Shown one piece after another: positions 42,497-51,374 of a stretch of 64,000 bases of DNA. Location of the stretch: NCBI RefSeq assembly GCF_030286045.1, contig NZ_CP127390.1:248001-312000 (forward strand), read 5' to 3'. How positions within the stretch are numbered: position 1 is the stretch's first letter; each line of letters starts with the position of its first letter. The translations under genes were made by a program, and so were the position numbers. A model generated the notes under the pieces. The model ran no database searches. It had not been told where the DNA came from and saw nothing but the letters and a program-made list of their open reading frames with translations. Source of the stretch: Propionimicrobium sp. PCR01-08-3. GTDB lineage: Bacteria > Actinomycetota > Actinomycetes > Propionibacteriales > Propionibacteriaceae.

Positions 42497-43672
42497 CTAC
42501 TGGCCGCCGGCGCGGCGCTTGTTGTAGACGTCGAATGCGACCGCCACCAAGAGCACGAGGCCCTTGACGATCTGCTGCATCGAGGTGGAGGCACCCATCA
42601 ACTGCATGCCGTTGGACAGCACGGCCATGATCAGGCCACCGATGAGAGCGCCGGAGATCTTGCCGATACCACCGGTGGTGGACGCGCCGCCGATGAAGCA
42701 GGCGGCGATGGCGTCCAACTCGAACATGTTGCCGGCCCCCGGTTGGGCACCGTTCATGCGCGCCGAGTAGGCGACGCCGGCGACCGCGGCCAGGAACCCC
42801 ATGTTGACGTACGTCCAGAACGAGACCATCTTGACGTTGATGCCCGACAACGCCGCAGCGGTCTTGTTGCCGCCGATCGCATAGACGTTGCGTCCGAAAG
42901 TGGTGGAACCGGCCAGCAGGCCGTAGATGAGCACGAGGACGGCCAGCAGGATCAAGATGATCGGGAGACCGCGAGAATTGGCCAGCTGATTGCCGAACCA
43001 CATCACCAAGGCGGCGACCGCGACGATCTTCACCACGAAGATCCACATGGCCTCGACGGCCTGGTTATAGCGAATCCGTCCCTGCCGGGTGCGCCACTGT
43101 GAATAGGCAAATCCGGCCGCACCGATCGCGAAGATCACCAATGTGAACACGTCGAAGCCCGGGCCGCCGAGCAGCCCGTTCAAGAAGCCGTTGGCCACGT
43201 TGTAATAGGGCTTGGGGAACGGCGACAGCGAGACGTTGTCGAGGATCTGGTAGGTCAGGCCACGGAAGAGCAACATGCCGGCCAGCGTCACGATGAATCC
43301 CGGGATGCCGACGAAGGCGACCCAGAATCCCTGCCAGGCCCCGATGAGCAGGCCGAACACGATGGCGGCGAGCACTCCCACCCACCACGGCAGGCCTTGT
43401 CTGATGACCAGTACCGCCGACAGCGCTCCGGTCACCGCGACCACCGAACCCACTGACAGGTCGATCTGACCGAGCACGATGACGAAGAGCATGCCGATAG
43501 CGAGCACCAGCACGTAGGAGTACTGGAGGACGATATTGGTGATATTGCCGGGGCTGAGGAATGAGGGATTCAGCGCGGAGAAAAGGATGACGATGACGAC
43601 GAAGGCAAGCAGAATACCGCTTTGCTGCACGTTCTTCGACAGCATTTCCTTCAAATTGAATTTTCCACTCAT
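42497..43672 (-). CDS. mmsB: Multiple-monosaccharide ABC transporter permease
   Basis: A 391-residue inner-membrane permease of the CUT2 sugar ABC transporter class, with about 10 hydrophobic helices, the [13 protein letters not shown] motif (about residue 66) and the EAA-like [21 protein letters not shown] (about 330) that contacts the ATPase. It best resembles MmsB/GguB permeases that work with ChvE. The start ATG overlaps the ATPase stop by 4 bases, so it is translationally coupled. Its end is not followed by another transport gene. Confidence 0.88.
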   Translation of the reverse strand: MSGKFNLKEMLSKNVQQSGILLAFVVIVILFSALNPSFLSPGNITNIVLQYSYVLVLAIGMLFVIVLGQIDLSVGSVVAVTGALSAVLVIRQGLPWWVGVLAAIVFGLLIGAWQGFWVAFVGIPGFIVTLAGMLLFRGLTYQILDNVSLSPFPKPYYNVANGFLNGLLGGPGFDVFTLVIFAIGAAGFAYSQWRTRQGRIRYNQAVEAMWIFVVKIVAVAALVMWFGNQLANSRGLPIILILLAVLVLIYGLLAGSTTFGRNVYAIGGNKTAAALSGINVKMVSFWTYVNMGFLAAVAGVAYSARMNGAQPGAGNMFELDAIAACFIGGASTTGGIGKISGALIGGLIMAVLSNGMQLMGASTSMQQIVKGLVLLVAVAFDVYNKRRAGGQ

Positions 43673-45219
43673 TTCACTGGCTCCTTGGCCGGCTCGATGG
43701 TCATGTACTCCATGAGCTTTTCCTGATTTGCTTCGGCGATCGGGAAGTCGCCGGTGATGCGCCCATAGGCGAGTGTGTAGACACGATCGCACATACCGAG
43801 CACCTCTTCGAGTTCGGAAGAGATGACGATCACCGACTTACCGGCTGCGACCATGGAATTGATCAGCGTGTAGATCTCATATTTGGCGCCGACGTCGATG
43901 CCGCGCGTGGGCTCGTCCAAGATCAGCACGTCGGCTTCGGTGAACAGCCATTTGGCGAGCACCACCTTTTGCTGGTTTCCTCCGGAAAGCGATCCGACGA
44001 TCTGCAGCACCGACTGCGCGCGGATATTCATCTGCTCGCGGTATCTCTCGGCGACCGCCAGCTCCTCGTTTCCATTGACGAAGCCGGAGCTTGAGATCTT
44101 GTCCTTGCCGGCCATGGCTATGTTGTGCCGCACGTCGTCGATGAGATTCAGCCCGTAGACCTTGCGGTCCTCGGTGGCATAGGCGATGCCGTGATGAATG
44201 GCTTCCTTGACGGTGCGAGTGTGAATTTCCTGACCGTCCTTGAAGATGCGGCCGGACTGGTAGCGGCCATAGGAGCGTCCGAAGATACTCATGGCCAACT
44301 CGGTGCGGCCGGCGCCCATCAGGCCCGCGATACCGATGACTTCGCCGTGCCGGACGTTGAAGGAGGCGTCCTTGATGAGGACTCGATCCTGGGTGGGGTG
44401 CAGGACCGTCCAGTCTTCGACGCGCAGCAACTCGCTGCCGATGTGAGGCTCGCGGTCCGGGTAGCGCTGGGAGAGTTCACGACCCACCATCAGCGAGATG
44501 ATCTTGTTCTGCGTGGTGGCCGGATCGGCCATATCGAGCGTCTGGATGGTCTGGCCATCTCGCAGGATCGTCGTCCGGTCGGCAACCGAAGCGATCTCGT
44601 TGAGCTTGTGCGAGATGATGATGATCGTCACACCGGAATCGCGCAGCTCCCGGACCAGATCGAGCAACACCTCCGAGTCGTTGTCGTTGAGTGCGGCGGT
44701 CGGCTCGTCCAGGATGAGCAGCTTGACATCCTTGGCCATCGCCTTTCCGATTTCGACCAGCTGCTGCTTACCGACGCCGATCTGGTTGATGCGAGTGGTC
44801 ACGTTCTCGCGCAGCCCGACTTTCGCCAGCAGTTCTTCTGCCTGCCGGTTGACCGCATTCCAATCGATCAGCTTGAGCGGGCCCCGGGTCGGCTTCTCGG
44901 TGCCGAGAAAGAGGTTTTCGGCGATGGACAGATAAGGAACCAGGGCAAGTTCTTGATGAATGATCGCTATGCCCTTGTTCTCGGAATCCTTGATGGACGC
45001 GAATTCAACCTCTTCGCCATCGAAAGCGATCGTGCCCTGATAGTCGCCGTGCGGGTAAACGCCGGACAGCACCTTCATCAGAGTTGATTTTCCTGCGCCG
45101 TTTTCACCGCAGATTGCGTGGATCTCGCCGGTACGAACATCCAGATTGACGTGCTTGAGTACCTTTACGCCGGAGAAATCCTTGTTGATGTCGCGCATCT
45201 CCAAGATTGTTGACGTCAT
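43669..45219 (-). CDS. mmsA: Multiple-monosaccharide ABC transporter ATP-binding protein
   Basis: A 516-residue protein with two fused ABC domains. The first has Walker [17 protein letters not shown] (about residue 38) and [15 protein letters not shown]. The second has [16 protein letters not shown] (about 298), signature [13 protein letters not shown] and [14 protein letters not shown]. This is the normal CUT2 arrangement, with the degenerate Walker A in the second domain. Its start lies 167 bases after the binding-protein gene, separated from it by a large stem-loop. Confidence 0.92.
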   Translation of the reverse strand: MTSTILEMRDINKDFSGVKVLKHVNLDVRTGEIHAICGENGAGKSTLMKVLSGVYPHGDYQGTIAFDGEEVEFASIKDSENKGIAIIHQELALVPYLSIAENLFLGTEKPTRGPLKLIDWNAVNRQAEELLAKVGLRENVTTRINQIGVGKQQLVEIGKAMAKDVKLLILDEPTAALNDNDSEVLLDLVRELRDSGVTIIIISHKLNEIASVADRTTILRDGQTIQTLDMADPATTQNKIISLMVGRELSQRYPDREPHIGSELLRVEDWTVLHPTQDRVLIKDASFNVRHGEVIGIAGLMGAGRTELAMSIFGRSYGRYQSGRIFKDGQEIHTRTVKEAIHHGIAYATEDRKVYGLNLIDDVRHNIAMAGKDKISSSGFVNGNEELAVAERYREQMNIRAQSVLQIVGSLSGGNQQKVVLAKWLFTEADVLILDEPTRGIDVGAKYEIYTLINSMVAAGKSVIVISSELEEVLGMCDRVYTLAYGRITGDFPIAEANQEKLMEYMTIEPAKEPVK

Positions 45220-45254
45220 GTCTTTCCGTTTCTGAGTGCGTTAGTGAATAGGCA

Positions 45255-45381
45255 CAATATGGGGCGCGGACGACGACTGTTCCCGATCCCTCCTTCACCG
45301 GTTCCGGCCTGACAGCTGTCGGCCGCAACCGGTGAAGGAGGGCTATTTCAGGCTCATTTACCGAAGTCCGCGCCCATATTG
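45255..45381 (-). promoter_or_regulatory. Nested long stem-loop between binding-protein and ATPase genes
   Basis: On the mRNA (minus strand) an outer stem of 16 pairs with one bulged base (arms 45255-45271 and 45366-45381, CAATATGG...GCGCGGAC) encloses an inner perfect 16-pair stem (45288-45303 and 45327-45342, CCCTCCTTCACCGGTT), which itself holds a GGCC-containing hairpin. It starts 6 bases after the binding-protein stop. Such structures protect the upstream mRNA and limit downstream transcription, which would favour high binding-protein levels. Confidence 0.85.
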
Positions 45382-45386
45382 GTCAC

Positions 45387-46559
45387 TCAGCCGGCAACTC
45401 CGGAGTTGACCTCTTCTTCGGTGTAGTAACCCGAATCGATGATCTTCTCCTGGATGTTGTCCTGGTAGATGGTTTCGACCTCGAGCAGATAGGACGGAAC
45501 CACCTTTACGCCGTTGTCGTAGGTTTCGGTGTCATTCGCCTCGGGCTCATTGCCCTCGGCCATCGCCTTCACGGCTTCGACGGCCTGGGCCGCCAGCGTC
45601 CGGGTGTCCTTGAAGATGGTCGACTGCTGGACGCCGTCGTTGATCAGTTTGACCGAAGCGATCTCTGCGTCCTGCCCGGTCACCACCGGAAGACCGTCTT
45701 CCAGCGAAGTGCCGTAACCGGCGCCCTGTAGCGCGGTGATGACGCCGCGGGAGATGCCGTCGAACGGCGAGAGCACGCCTGCCAGCTCGGTGCTGCCACC
45801 GGCGTAGGTGGAGGTGATCAGATCCTCCATGCGCTTCTGGGCGGCTTCTTGCGACCAGCGCAAGGTGGCGACGGTGTCGAAGTCGGTCTGGCCGGACTGC
45901 ACGACCAAGGTGCCGTCGTCGATGAAGGGCTGGATGGTGTCCATGGCGCCTTCGAAGAAGAAGCCGGCGTTGTTGTCGTCGGGCGATCCGCCGAACAGCT
46001 CGATATTCAACGGTCCGGTCGGACGATCGGCAACCTCGGTGCCGTTCTCGTCGACAAGGCCGAGTCCGTGGAGCAGCGCGGTGCCCTGGGCGACGCCGAC
46101 CTTGTAGTTGTCGAACGAGACGTAGAAGTCGACGTTCTCGTTATCGCGGATCAGCCGGTCGTAGGACAGCACAGGGATGTTCGCGGCGCCCGCGGCGTCC
46201 AACTGGCTGGACAGTGCGGTGCCGTCGATTGCGGCGATGACAAGGATGTCTGCGCCGTTGGTGATCATCTGGTCGATCTGCTGAGTTTGAGTCGGGATGT
46301 CGTCATTGGCGAACTGGAGATCGACGGTGTAACCCTCGTCCTCCAGCGCGGTCTTCACGGCATCGCCGTCGGCGATCCAGCGCTCGGAGGTTTGCGTGGG
46401 CATTGCGACACCGATCTTGATTTCGTCGTCGCCATTGCCGGCCCCTCCGTCGCCGCTTCCGGCGCCTCCTCCGGAGCATCCGGTGAGCGCGAGCGCACCC
46501 ACGGCCAGAGCGGCTGCGAAGGTCTTCGCGCGCCGTCCAAAGTTGTGACGCATGTTCAT
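45387..46559 (-). CDS. chvE: Sugar ABC transporter substrate-binding lipoprotein (ChvE-like)
   Basis: A 390-residue lipoprotein; signal peptide with lipobox ALTGC, then a Gly-rich linker and a periplasmic-binding-protein type I fold. Ligand-binding segments include GVAMPTQTSERWIADGD (about residue 50), ILVIAAIDGTALSSQL (about 104), SYDRLIRDNENVDFYVSFDN (about 132) and VTGQDAEIASVKLI (about 290). The C-terminus, DSGYYTEEEVNSG, is typical of ChvE-type proteins, which bind xylose, glucose, galactose or arabinose. The promoter region carries LacI operators. Confidence 0.9.
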   Translation of the reverse strand: MNMRHNFGRRAKTFAAALAVGALALTGCSGGGAGSGDGGAGNGDDEIKIGVAMPTQTSERWIADGDAVKTALEDEGYTVDLQFANDDIPTQTQQIDQMITNGADILVIAAIDGTALSSQLDAAGAANIPVLSYDRLIRDNENVDFYVSFDNYKVGVAQGTALLHGLGLVDENGTEVADRPTGPLNIELFGGSPDDNNAGFFFEGAMDTIQPFIDDGTLVVQSGQTDFDTVATLRWSQEAAQKRMEDLITSTYAGGSTELAGVLSPFDGISRGVITALQGAGYGTSLEDGLPVVTGQDAEIASVKLINDGVQQSTIFKDTRTLAAQAVEAVKAMAEGNEPEANDTETYDNGVKVVPSYLLEVETIYQDNIQEKIIDSGYYTEEEVNSGVAG

Positions 46560-46613
46560 GAGTTCTCTTCCTCGTTGAATTTCGTTGTGACTGCTATGTC
46601 ATGAACCCGCAGA

Positions 46614-46650
46614 TGTTAGCGTTCTCATCCGCCTTTTGAGAACGCTAACA
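46614..46650. promoter_or_regulatory. Paired LacI-type operators upstream of the sugar transporter
   Basis: TGTTAGCGTTCTCA (46614-46627) and TGAGAACGCTAACA (46637-46650) are exact inverses 9 bases apart; the match extends two bases further on each side. Each contains the AACGCTAA core seen in LacI/GalR operators. They lie 55-91 bases upstream of the binding-protein start. The rest of the gap 46560-46970 has no gene. Confidence 0.8.
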
Positions 46651-46970
46651 TCCTTGCCTGTGAAGGGCAATACCAGTTGCCGCCCAGAAGGTCTCGATTT
46701 GGTATCAGTTTGTTAAGGAAGTTTCTCAATTGGGGGATCGAAGGGCGAATGCACTAGCGGCAGTGGATTACCGGCCGTGGCGTGTCAGGAGGCAGATGAT
46801 GCGTCTAGTGCTCGGGTGAGATTCGGCTCTGTTGTGACCGATGGCGAGTCGGCCCTATCCGCCGGTCCTGCGGGATGCTCGGGTTGAGATCGAACCCGGG
46901 GAGATGAAAGCGGCCTACAAGTGGCCTTTGGCAGGATGCTTGAGTCGAGCTGGGGCTCGGGGATGTGACC

Positions 46971-47996
46971 TCAGTCCGTCAGAGCCGCGGTCGACTCCCG
47001 GATGATGAGCTGCGTCGGAAGCGATATCGGGCTGAGCGGTTGATCTCCGCGGATGGCGTCGATGAGTGTGGTGACCACCTGATGCCCCAGTTCGTGAAAG
47101 TCCTGGCGAACCGTGGTCAGGCTCGGGATGAAGAACTTCGCCGTCGGGATGTCATCGAAACCGACGATGGAGACGTCGCGTGGCACCGACAGCCCGGATT
47201 CGTGGAAGGCACGAATAAGGCCGAGCGCCAGCTCGTCGTTGGCGGCGAAGACCGCGGTGGGCACACCCTCGCGGACGAACTGGAGGCCCATGTCGTAGCC
47301 GGTCTGGGAGTTCCAGCCCCGGGCCACCGGCTCTCGGACGGGCAGTCCGGCCTCGCTCATCACGCGGCGCCATTCGGACTCTCGTGCCTGGGCCTCCGAC
47401 CAATCGGGTGGGCCGGGTACATGCGCGATATCGGTATGGCCGAGTTCGATGAGGTGGTGGACGGCCTGTCGGGCACCACCTTCCTGGTCGACGCTCACCG
47501 ACAACACGCCGGCGGCCTGGGCGACCATGGGCGAGCGAACAGCGACCACCGGCACCGGGACGTCCAGTAAGTCGACATTCTCGGCCATCTCGACCAACGG
47601 AGCCACGATGACGATTCCCTCGACGGCTTGACCCAGGAAGTGATCGACCGCGCGGCGCAGCGTCTCGGGCGTCGAGACCTCGAGCGGCGCAACGCCGGTG
47701 AAATAGCCGGCCTCGCGCGCGGCCAACTGAATGGCCAGCAGGATCGAACTCGGACCATGATGCACGGAGGTCGTCGTGATGATGCCGATGATGCCCGACC
47801 TGCGCGTCACGAGTGCTCGCGCTACCGAATTGCGGCGGTATCCCAGCTCGTCGATCGCTTGTTGTACGCGCTGTCTTGTCTGAGCAGTCACTTTGTCGCT
47901 GCCGTTGAGCACCCGTGAGACGGTCTGATGCGAAACGCCGGCAGCAGCTGCGACATCCATCATGGACGGCGGCCGCCCGGCTCGCTCGATGCCCAT
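46971..47996 (-). CDS. LacI family transcriptional regulator
   Basis: A 341-residue regulator. The N-terminal headpiece, [20 protein letters not shown] then [18 protein letters not shown], is a standard LacI helix-turn-helix with hinge [11 protein letters not shown] periplasmic-binding-protein-like ligand domain follows ([24 protein letters not shown]-type block [15 protein letters not shown]). It lies directly upstream of the transporter on the same strand, and matching operators occur before both the transporter genes and its own gene. It probably represses sugar uptake until the sugar binds. Confidence 0.93.
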   Translation of the reverse strand: MGIERAGRPPSMMDVAAAAGVSHQTVSRVLNGSDKVTAQTRQRVQQAIDELGYRRNSVARALVTRRSGIIGIITTTSVHHGPSSILLAIQLAAREAGYFTGVAPLEVSTPETLRRAVDHFLGQAVEGIVIVAPLVEMAENVDLLDVPVPVVAVRSPMVAQAAGVLSVSVDQEGGARQAVHHLIELGHTDIAHVPGPPDWSEAQARESEWRRVMSEAGLPVREPVARGWNSQTGYDMGLQFVREGVPTAVFAANDELALGLIRAFHESGLSVPRDVSIVGFDDIPTAKFFIPSLTTVRQDFHELGHQVVTTLIDAIRGDQPLSPISLPTQLIIRESTAALTD

Positions 47997-48170
47997 GGAC
48001 GAGCTCCTCTAGGTTCGCAGGTCGTGCCTGAGCTGTGCAGTAAGGACCAAGGACCCGCCCGGCGTCCGACCGTTTGTCACCGATGGCCATTCGGCCTTTT
48101 CGCTGCCAGGGCCTTATCGCGCTGACCGGTGGGCTCGATCATTGCCCGCATCCGAGTTCCGTGGTCAGAA

Positions 48171-48184
48171 TGTTAGCGCTCAAC
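48171..48184. promoter_or_regulatory. Third LacI-type operator upstream of the regulator gene
   Basis: TGTTAGCGCTCAAC shares the TGTTAGCG half with the transporter operators and is nearly symmetric around AGCGCT. It lies 175 bases upstream of the lacI-type gene, consistent with autoregulation. Confidence 0.6.
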
Positions 48185-48246
48185 CAAGCCTTGCGGATAC
48201 CCGCCTATTTGCTGGACGAGCATGCTCGGGCGCCTTTTTGGTTGGT

Positions 48247-48439
48247 GACCCCGCGGGCACGTGCATGCTGGCGCCGAGTAGTCGGTCTTGGCTTTCGCGA
48301 CTGCTGCGATCCCACGCGCACGTGCATGTAGGGGATCGAGACCCCCGTCCGGGGGCGATCCCGCGCGCGCCCGCAGATGCGCCGCTGACTCTTAATCAGC
48401 GGGTTGTGGGTTCGGGCGATCCCGCGCGCCCGCAGATGC
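48247..48439. repeat. Four imperfect GATCCC-type repeats
   Basis: Related copies at 48247-48268, 48308-48329, 48357-48380 and 48418-48439 share GATCCC(G/A)CGCGC followed by C(G)xGCAxATGC. The last two differ only by one GC dinucleotide and share 26-28 bases including upstream GGGC. Spacing is 50-61 bases. There is no gene between 47997 and 48486; the region also holds the operator at 48171 and a tRNA fragment. Confidence 0.7.
48382..48413 (+). pseudogene. tRNA-Lys(CUU) fragment
   Basis: This stretch reads as the anticodon arm (CGCTGA-CTCTTAA-TCAGCG, anticodon CTT), variable loop and 5' half of the T-arm (GTGGGTTCG) of an actinobacterial tRNA-Lys. The D-arm, the 3' T-stem and the acceptor are missing; repeat copies lie on both sides. 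It is probably a leftover attachment site of a lost element. Confidence 0.6.
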
Positions 48440-48486
48440 AGGGCCCATGTGGATCGGTGCTGAGCCGAGTTGACAGTGAACTGCCG

Positions 48487-50541
48487 CTATCGGGGAAGAG
48501 TGCGTGCGGCACCTCGGCGCACGGTGAGCCCGGTCAGCAGCAGCTGCGCGGCCAGGCAGGCCCCGACCCCCTCGCCCGCGCGCAGCCGGAGATCGAGCAG
48601 CGGCTCTAGGCCCAGCTCGGTGAGCACCGCCGCATGGGCCGTCTCACGGCTGGCGTGTCCGGCGATCAGGTAGGGCTGGATCGCCGGGTTGACTTCGACC
48701 ACCGCGAGTGCGGCGACCGAGGTGGCCAGCCCGTCGAGCACCACGGGCGCTCCCGATTCGGTCGCGCCGAGCACCACGCCGGCGAGCAGCGCGAACTCGG
48801 GGCCGCCCAACTCGGCCAGTGCGCGTTCGGGATCGCGGCGCAGGGCCTCGGCGTCCACCCGCATGAGAGCACTGGAGATGGCCGACGCCTTGTGCGCGAT
48901 CATGTCGGAGTCCGAGCCTGCGCCGATGCCTGCGGCCTCGGCCGGGGTCAAACCGGTGAACACGCAGGCGAGCGCAGTCGCCACGGTGGTGTTGGCCACC
49001 CCAACCTCGCCGAGACAAACGATTCCATCGGCTGCGGCTTCGGCACCGATCTGTCGTCCATGTGCGATCAGATCGGCAAGGTCTGGCTGGGTGAGCGCGG
49101 CCGAGTTCGCCAGATCGCCGCGAATTTCGCTGGGCCGGGCCTGCCGGGCATCAGCGATCGGGTCGCCATGCACCTCACAGTCGACGATCACGGTCTGCAA
49201 TCCGGCCGAGTGCGCGGCAAGCGCGCCCAGCGATTGCCCGGCCACCGCGGCCTCCATCACCTCGCGCGTGACCGACTGGTCGAAGGCGCTCACTCCGAGA
49301 GCAGCGATCGGATGATCGGCGCCGGCCAGCACCAAGGTGCCGCCGAGCGGCAAGTCAGGCGAGACCGCCGTCAGCCGGTCAAGGGCCTGATCGAGTTTGC
49401 CCAGCGAGCCGGGCGGGGTGAGGATCGCGTCCGCGGCATCTCTCGCCCGGACGACGTCGCGCTGGCTCGGTGCCGCGACCTCTGACCAGAGCGGAGAATC
49501 GGGGCCGGTGACGATGGGAAAACGGCCGGAATGCTGCGGCATTGCGAGATCTTCTTTATTGCTCGGTGTAGCTGACCGCGCCACGATCGGCCGGGCCTGG
49601 GCATCGGAGTCGGAAGCGGCGTGAAGATGACCGGCCGGCTGAGCCATCATCGAGTTCTGTTTTGGCTCCGGATTGTTTTCTCGGACAGAGGACGCTGTGC
49701 TTGGGTCTGCAGTCTGCCGTGGCGCGGTTTCGTGCTCGATGTGGCCTGCAGGCACCGCCACCAGCGCCGATGCGGGTGGTTGGGGAGCACGGGTAGGCCA
49801 GCTCTCGTGGAGCACCACGTCGTCGAGCGGAGCCTTCTTCGACCAAGCCCGCCGCTCCAGCCCCGGATAGGGTGGACGCTCGTCCGGCCAGCCCAGACAC
49901 ATCCAACCGAGAGTCTCCACGCCTTGCGGTAGCGCGAGCAGATCGATGAGTTCCGTGGGACGCATCAGCGTCACCCACCCCATGCCAAGTCCCGCCGCCC
50001 GGGCGGTCAGCCACATGTTCTCGATGGCGCAGGCACAACTCCACAGATCCGCATCGTGAAAGGTGTTGCGTCCAAGAATCGCTCCGGGAGGAGTGCGCCG
50101 GTCGCAGGCCACCACGATGCCCAGCGGGGCCTCGCGGATTCCCTCCAGCTGCAGATCGAGCAGCCGGCTCGCCTGCGCGGCGGGGAGCTGGTTCGCTTGG
50201 CGGAGGCGCTCCCGGTCGGCCATCCAGGCGGCCCGGGCGCGGGTGCGCGCATCGCGGACGACGATGAAACGCCAGGGCTGCGAGTGACCGACACTCGGAC
50301 CTCCATGGCCCGCGTTCAATACCTCGCGAACCAGCTCGTCGGGGACATCGTCCGGACGATACCTCCGGATGTCGCGCCGGGCGCCGATCACCTTGTCGAG
50401 GGCCGCCCGGGTGTCCGCATCGAAAGCCCAGCCGGTGAGATCGTCGTCGCGTTCGGCGGCAGAGGTCTGATCCCCGATGGTCGGAACGGGCCGCTGCCAG
50501 GCAGGGCGAGGGGAAACAGAATCAGCAGAGGACGACGTCAT
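48487..50541 (-). CDS. bluB-cobT: BluB-CobT fusion: DMB synthase / nicotinate-nucleotide-DMB phosphoribosyltransferase
   Basis: A 684-residue fusion. The N-terminal domain (about residues 35-255) is BluB, a flavin-destroying nitroreductase-fold enzyme that makes the lower ligand 5,6-dimethylbenzimidazole from FMNH2 (RRDIRRYRPDDVPDELVREV, GGPSVGHSQPWRFIVV, LGMGWVTL). A Pro/Ala/Ser-rich linker follows. The C-terminal domain (about 340-684) is CobT, which activates the base as alpha-ribazole phosphate (TPPGSLGKLDQALDRL, GEVGVANTTVATAL, catalytic Glu in LRLRAGEGVGACLA). Such fusions are known in Propionibacterium freudenreichii. ATG 50541 fits the conserved start; an internal ATG at 49542 could give CobT alone. 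No cobalamin riboswitch is seen upstream. Confidence 0.93.
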   Translation of the reverse strand: MTSSSADSVSPRPAWQRPVPTIGDQTSAAERDDDLTGWAFDADTRAALDKVIGARRDIRRYRPDDVPDELVREVLNAGHGGPSVGHSQPWRFIVVRDARTRARAAWMADRERLRQANQLPAAQASRLLDLQLEGIREAPLGIVVACDRRTPPGAILGRNTFHDADLWSCACAIENMWLTARAAGLGMGWVTLMRPTELIDLLALPQGVETLGWMCLGWPDERPPYPGLERRAWSKKAPLDDVVLHESWPTRAPQPPASALVAVPAGHIEHETAPRQTADPSTASSVRENNPEPKQNSMMAQPAGHLHAASDSDAQARPIVARSATPSNKEDLAMPQHSGRFPIVTGPDSPLWSEVAAPSQRDVVRARDAADAILTPPGSLGKLDQALDRLTAVSPDLPLGGTLVLAGADHPIAALGVSAFDQSVTREVMEAAVAGQSLGALAAHSAGLQTVIVDCEVHGDPIADARQARPSEIRGDLANSAALTQPDLADLIAHGRQIGAEAAADGIVCLGEVGVANTTVATALACVFTGLTPAEAAGIGAGSDSDMIAHKASAISSALMRVDAEALRRDPERALAELGGPEFALLAGVVLGATESGAPVVLDGLATSVAALAVVEVNPAIQPYLIAGHASRETAHAAVLTELGLEPLLDLRLRAGEGVGACLAAQLLLTGLTVRRGAARTLPR

Positions 50542-50678
50542 GATGTCTACCTTAGCTGGATGAGAAATCTCGGTGCGGCGGCCATACTGGATAGAGCCAG
50601 CAAGGAACGATCTGAGTGTTCGCCGGGGCAGTGGGGTTCCGGCGATCATCCACGGGCACCGACGCCAGGAGGCATCAG

Positions 50679-51371
50679 ATGACAATGACCGTCGCGGAAT
50701 ACGCGAAGCACTTCGATATGGCACTGCACTTGCAGAGCTCGACCGAGGACGACATCAGGGCGCACGCCCGCCACGCCGTTGAGGCCAATGTCGCCGCCTG
50801 CTACACAAGCTCTTATTGGACGCCGGTGGTCGCCGAAGAATTGAAGGGCTCCGATCTGCGGGTGGGAACGGCCATCTCCTTCCCCTATGGCTGCACATCG
50901 ACGGCGATGAAGTTCGCTGAGATCGAGGAAGGGCTGGAGGTCGGGGCGACTGCGGTCGACATGGTCGTCAACATCGGACGATTGCGTGCCGGCGACAACG
51001 ACTTCGTCCGTAACGAGGTCGAGGGCCTGGCCGAGCGGGTTCAGGGCAAGGCGATCTCGAAGGTGATATTCGAGGTCTGTTTTCTGACCGACGGCGAGAT
51101 CGCCACACTTACCAGGATCTGCTCCGACGCAGGCATCGACTACGTCAAGACCGCGACCGGTTCCGAAGGATTCCCGACCGAACACCAGGTCAAGGTGATG
51201 CGCGACAACATCACGAACCCCGCGACGCAACTCAAGGTCTCCGGTGTGCCGCGCACGTTCACGCTGCCCGCGACACTGTGGATGATCGAGAAGCTCGGGG
51301 TCTCGCTGATCGGCACCCGCTCGGCCGCCGATCTCGTCGACCAGTACGCCGCCTATCTCGGGCAGGAATGA
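50679..51371 (+). CDS. deoC: DeoC-like aldolase
   Basis: A 230-residue class I aldolase of the DeoC/FbaB family. The Schiff-base lysine is in IDYVKTATGSEGF (about residue 152) and the acidic residue in VDMVVNIGRLRAG (about 93). The second conserved block, usually V-K-x-x-G-G-I, is LKVSGVPRTFTL, which departs from classical deoxyribose-phosphate aldolase. The neighbouring FGGY kinase and sugar transporter suggest that it cleaves a phosphorylated sugar made by that kinase. CAGGAGG lies 7 bases before the ATG. It is 3 bases from the kinase gene. Confidence 0.82.
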   Translation: MTMTVAEYAKHFDMALHLQSSTEDDIRAHARHAVEANVAACYTSSYWTPVVAEELKGSDLRVGTAISFPYGCTSTAMKFAEIEEGLEVGATAVDMVVNIGRLRAGDNDFVRNEVEGLAERVQGKAISKVIFEVCFLTDGEIATLTRICSDAGIDYVKTATGSEGFPTEHQVKVMRDNITNPATQLKVSGVPRTFTLPATLWMIEKLGVSLIGTRSAADLVDQYAAYLGQE

Positions 51372-51374
51372 ACC

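Noticed and set aside
41559-42527. 322-codon plus-strand frame
   Set aside because: Overlaps the hairpin region and is antisense to the LURP-one gene; no conserved features.
50542-50678. Cobalamin riboswitch upstream of bluB-cobT
   Set aside because: No B12-box-like sequence or suitable length was found on the minus strand; the region mostly serves the divergent deoC operon.
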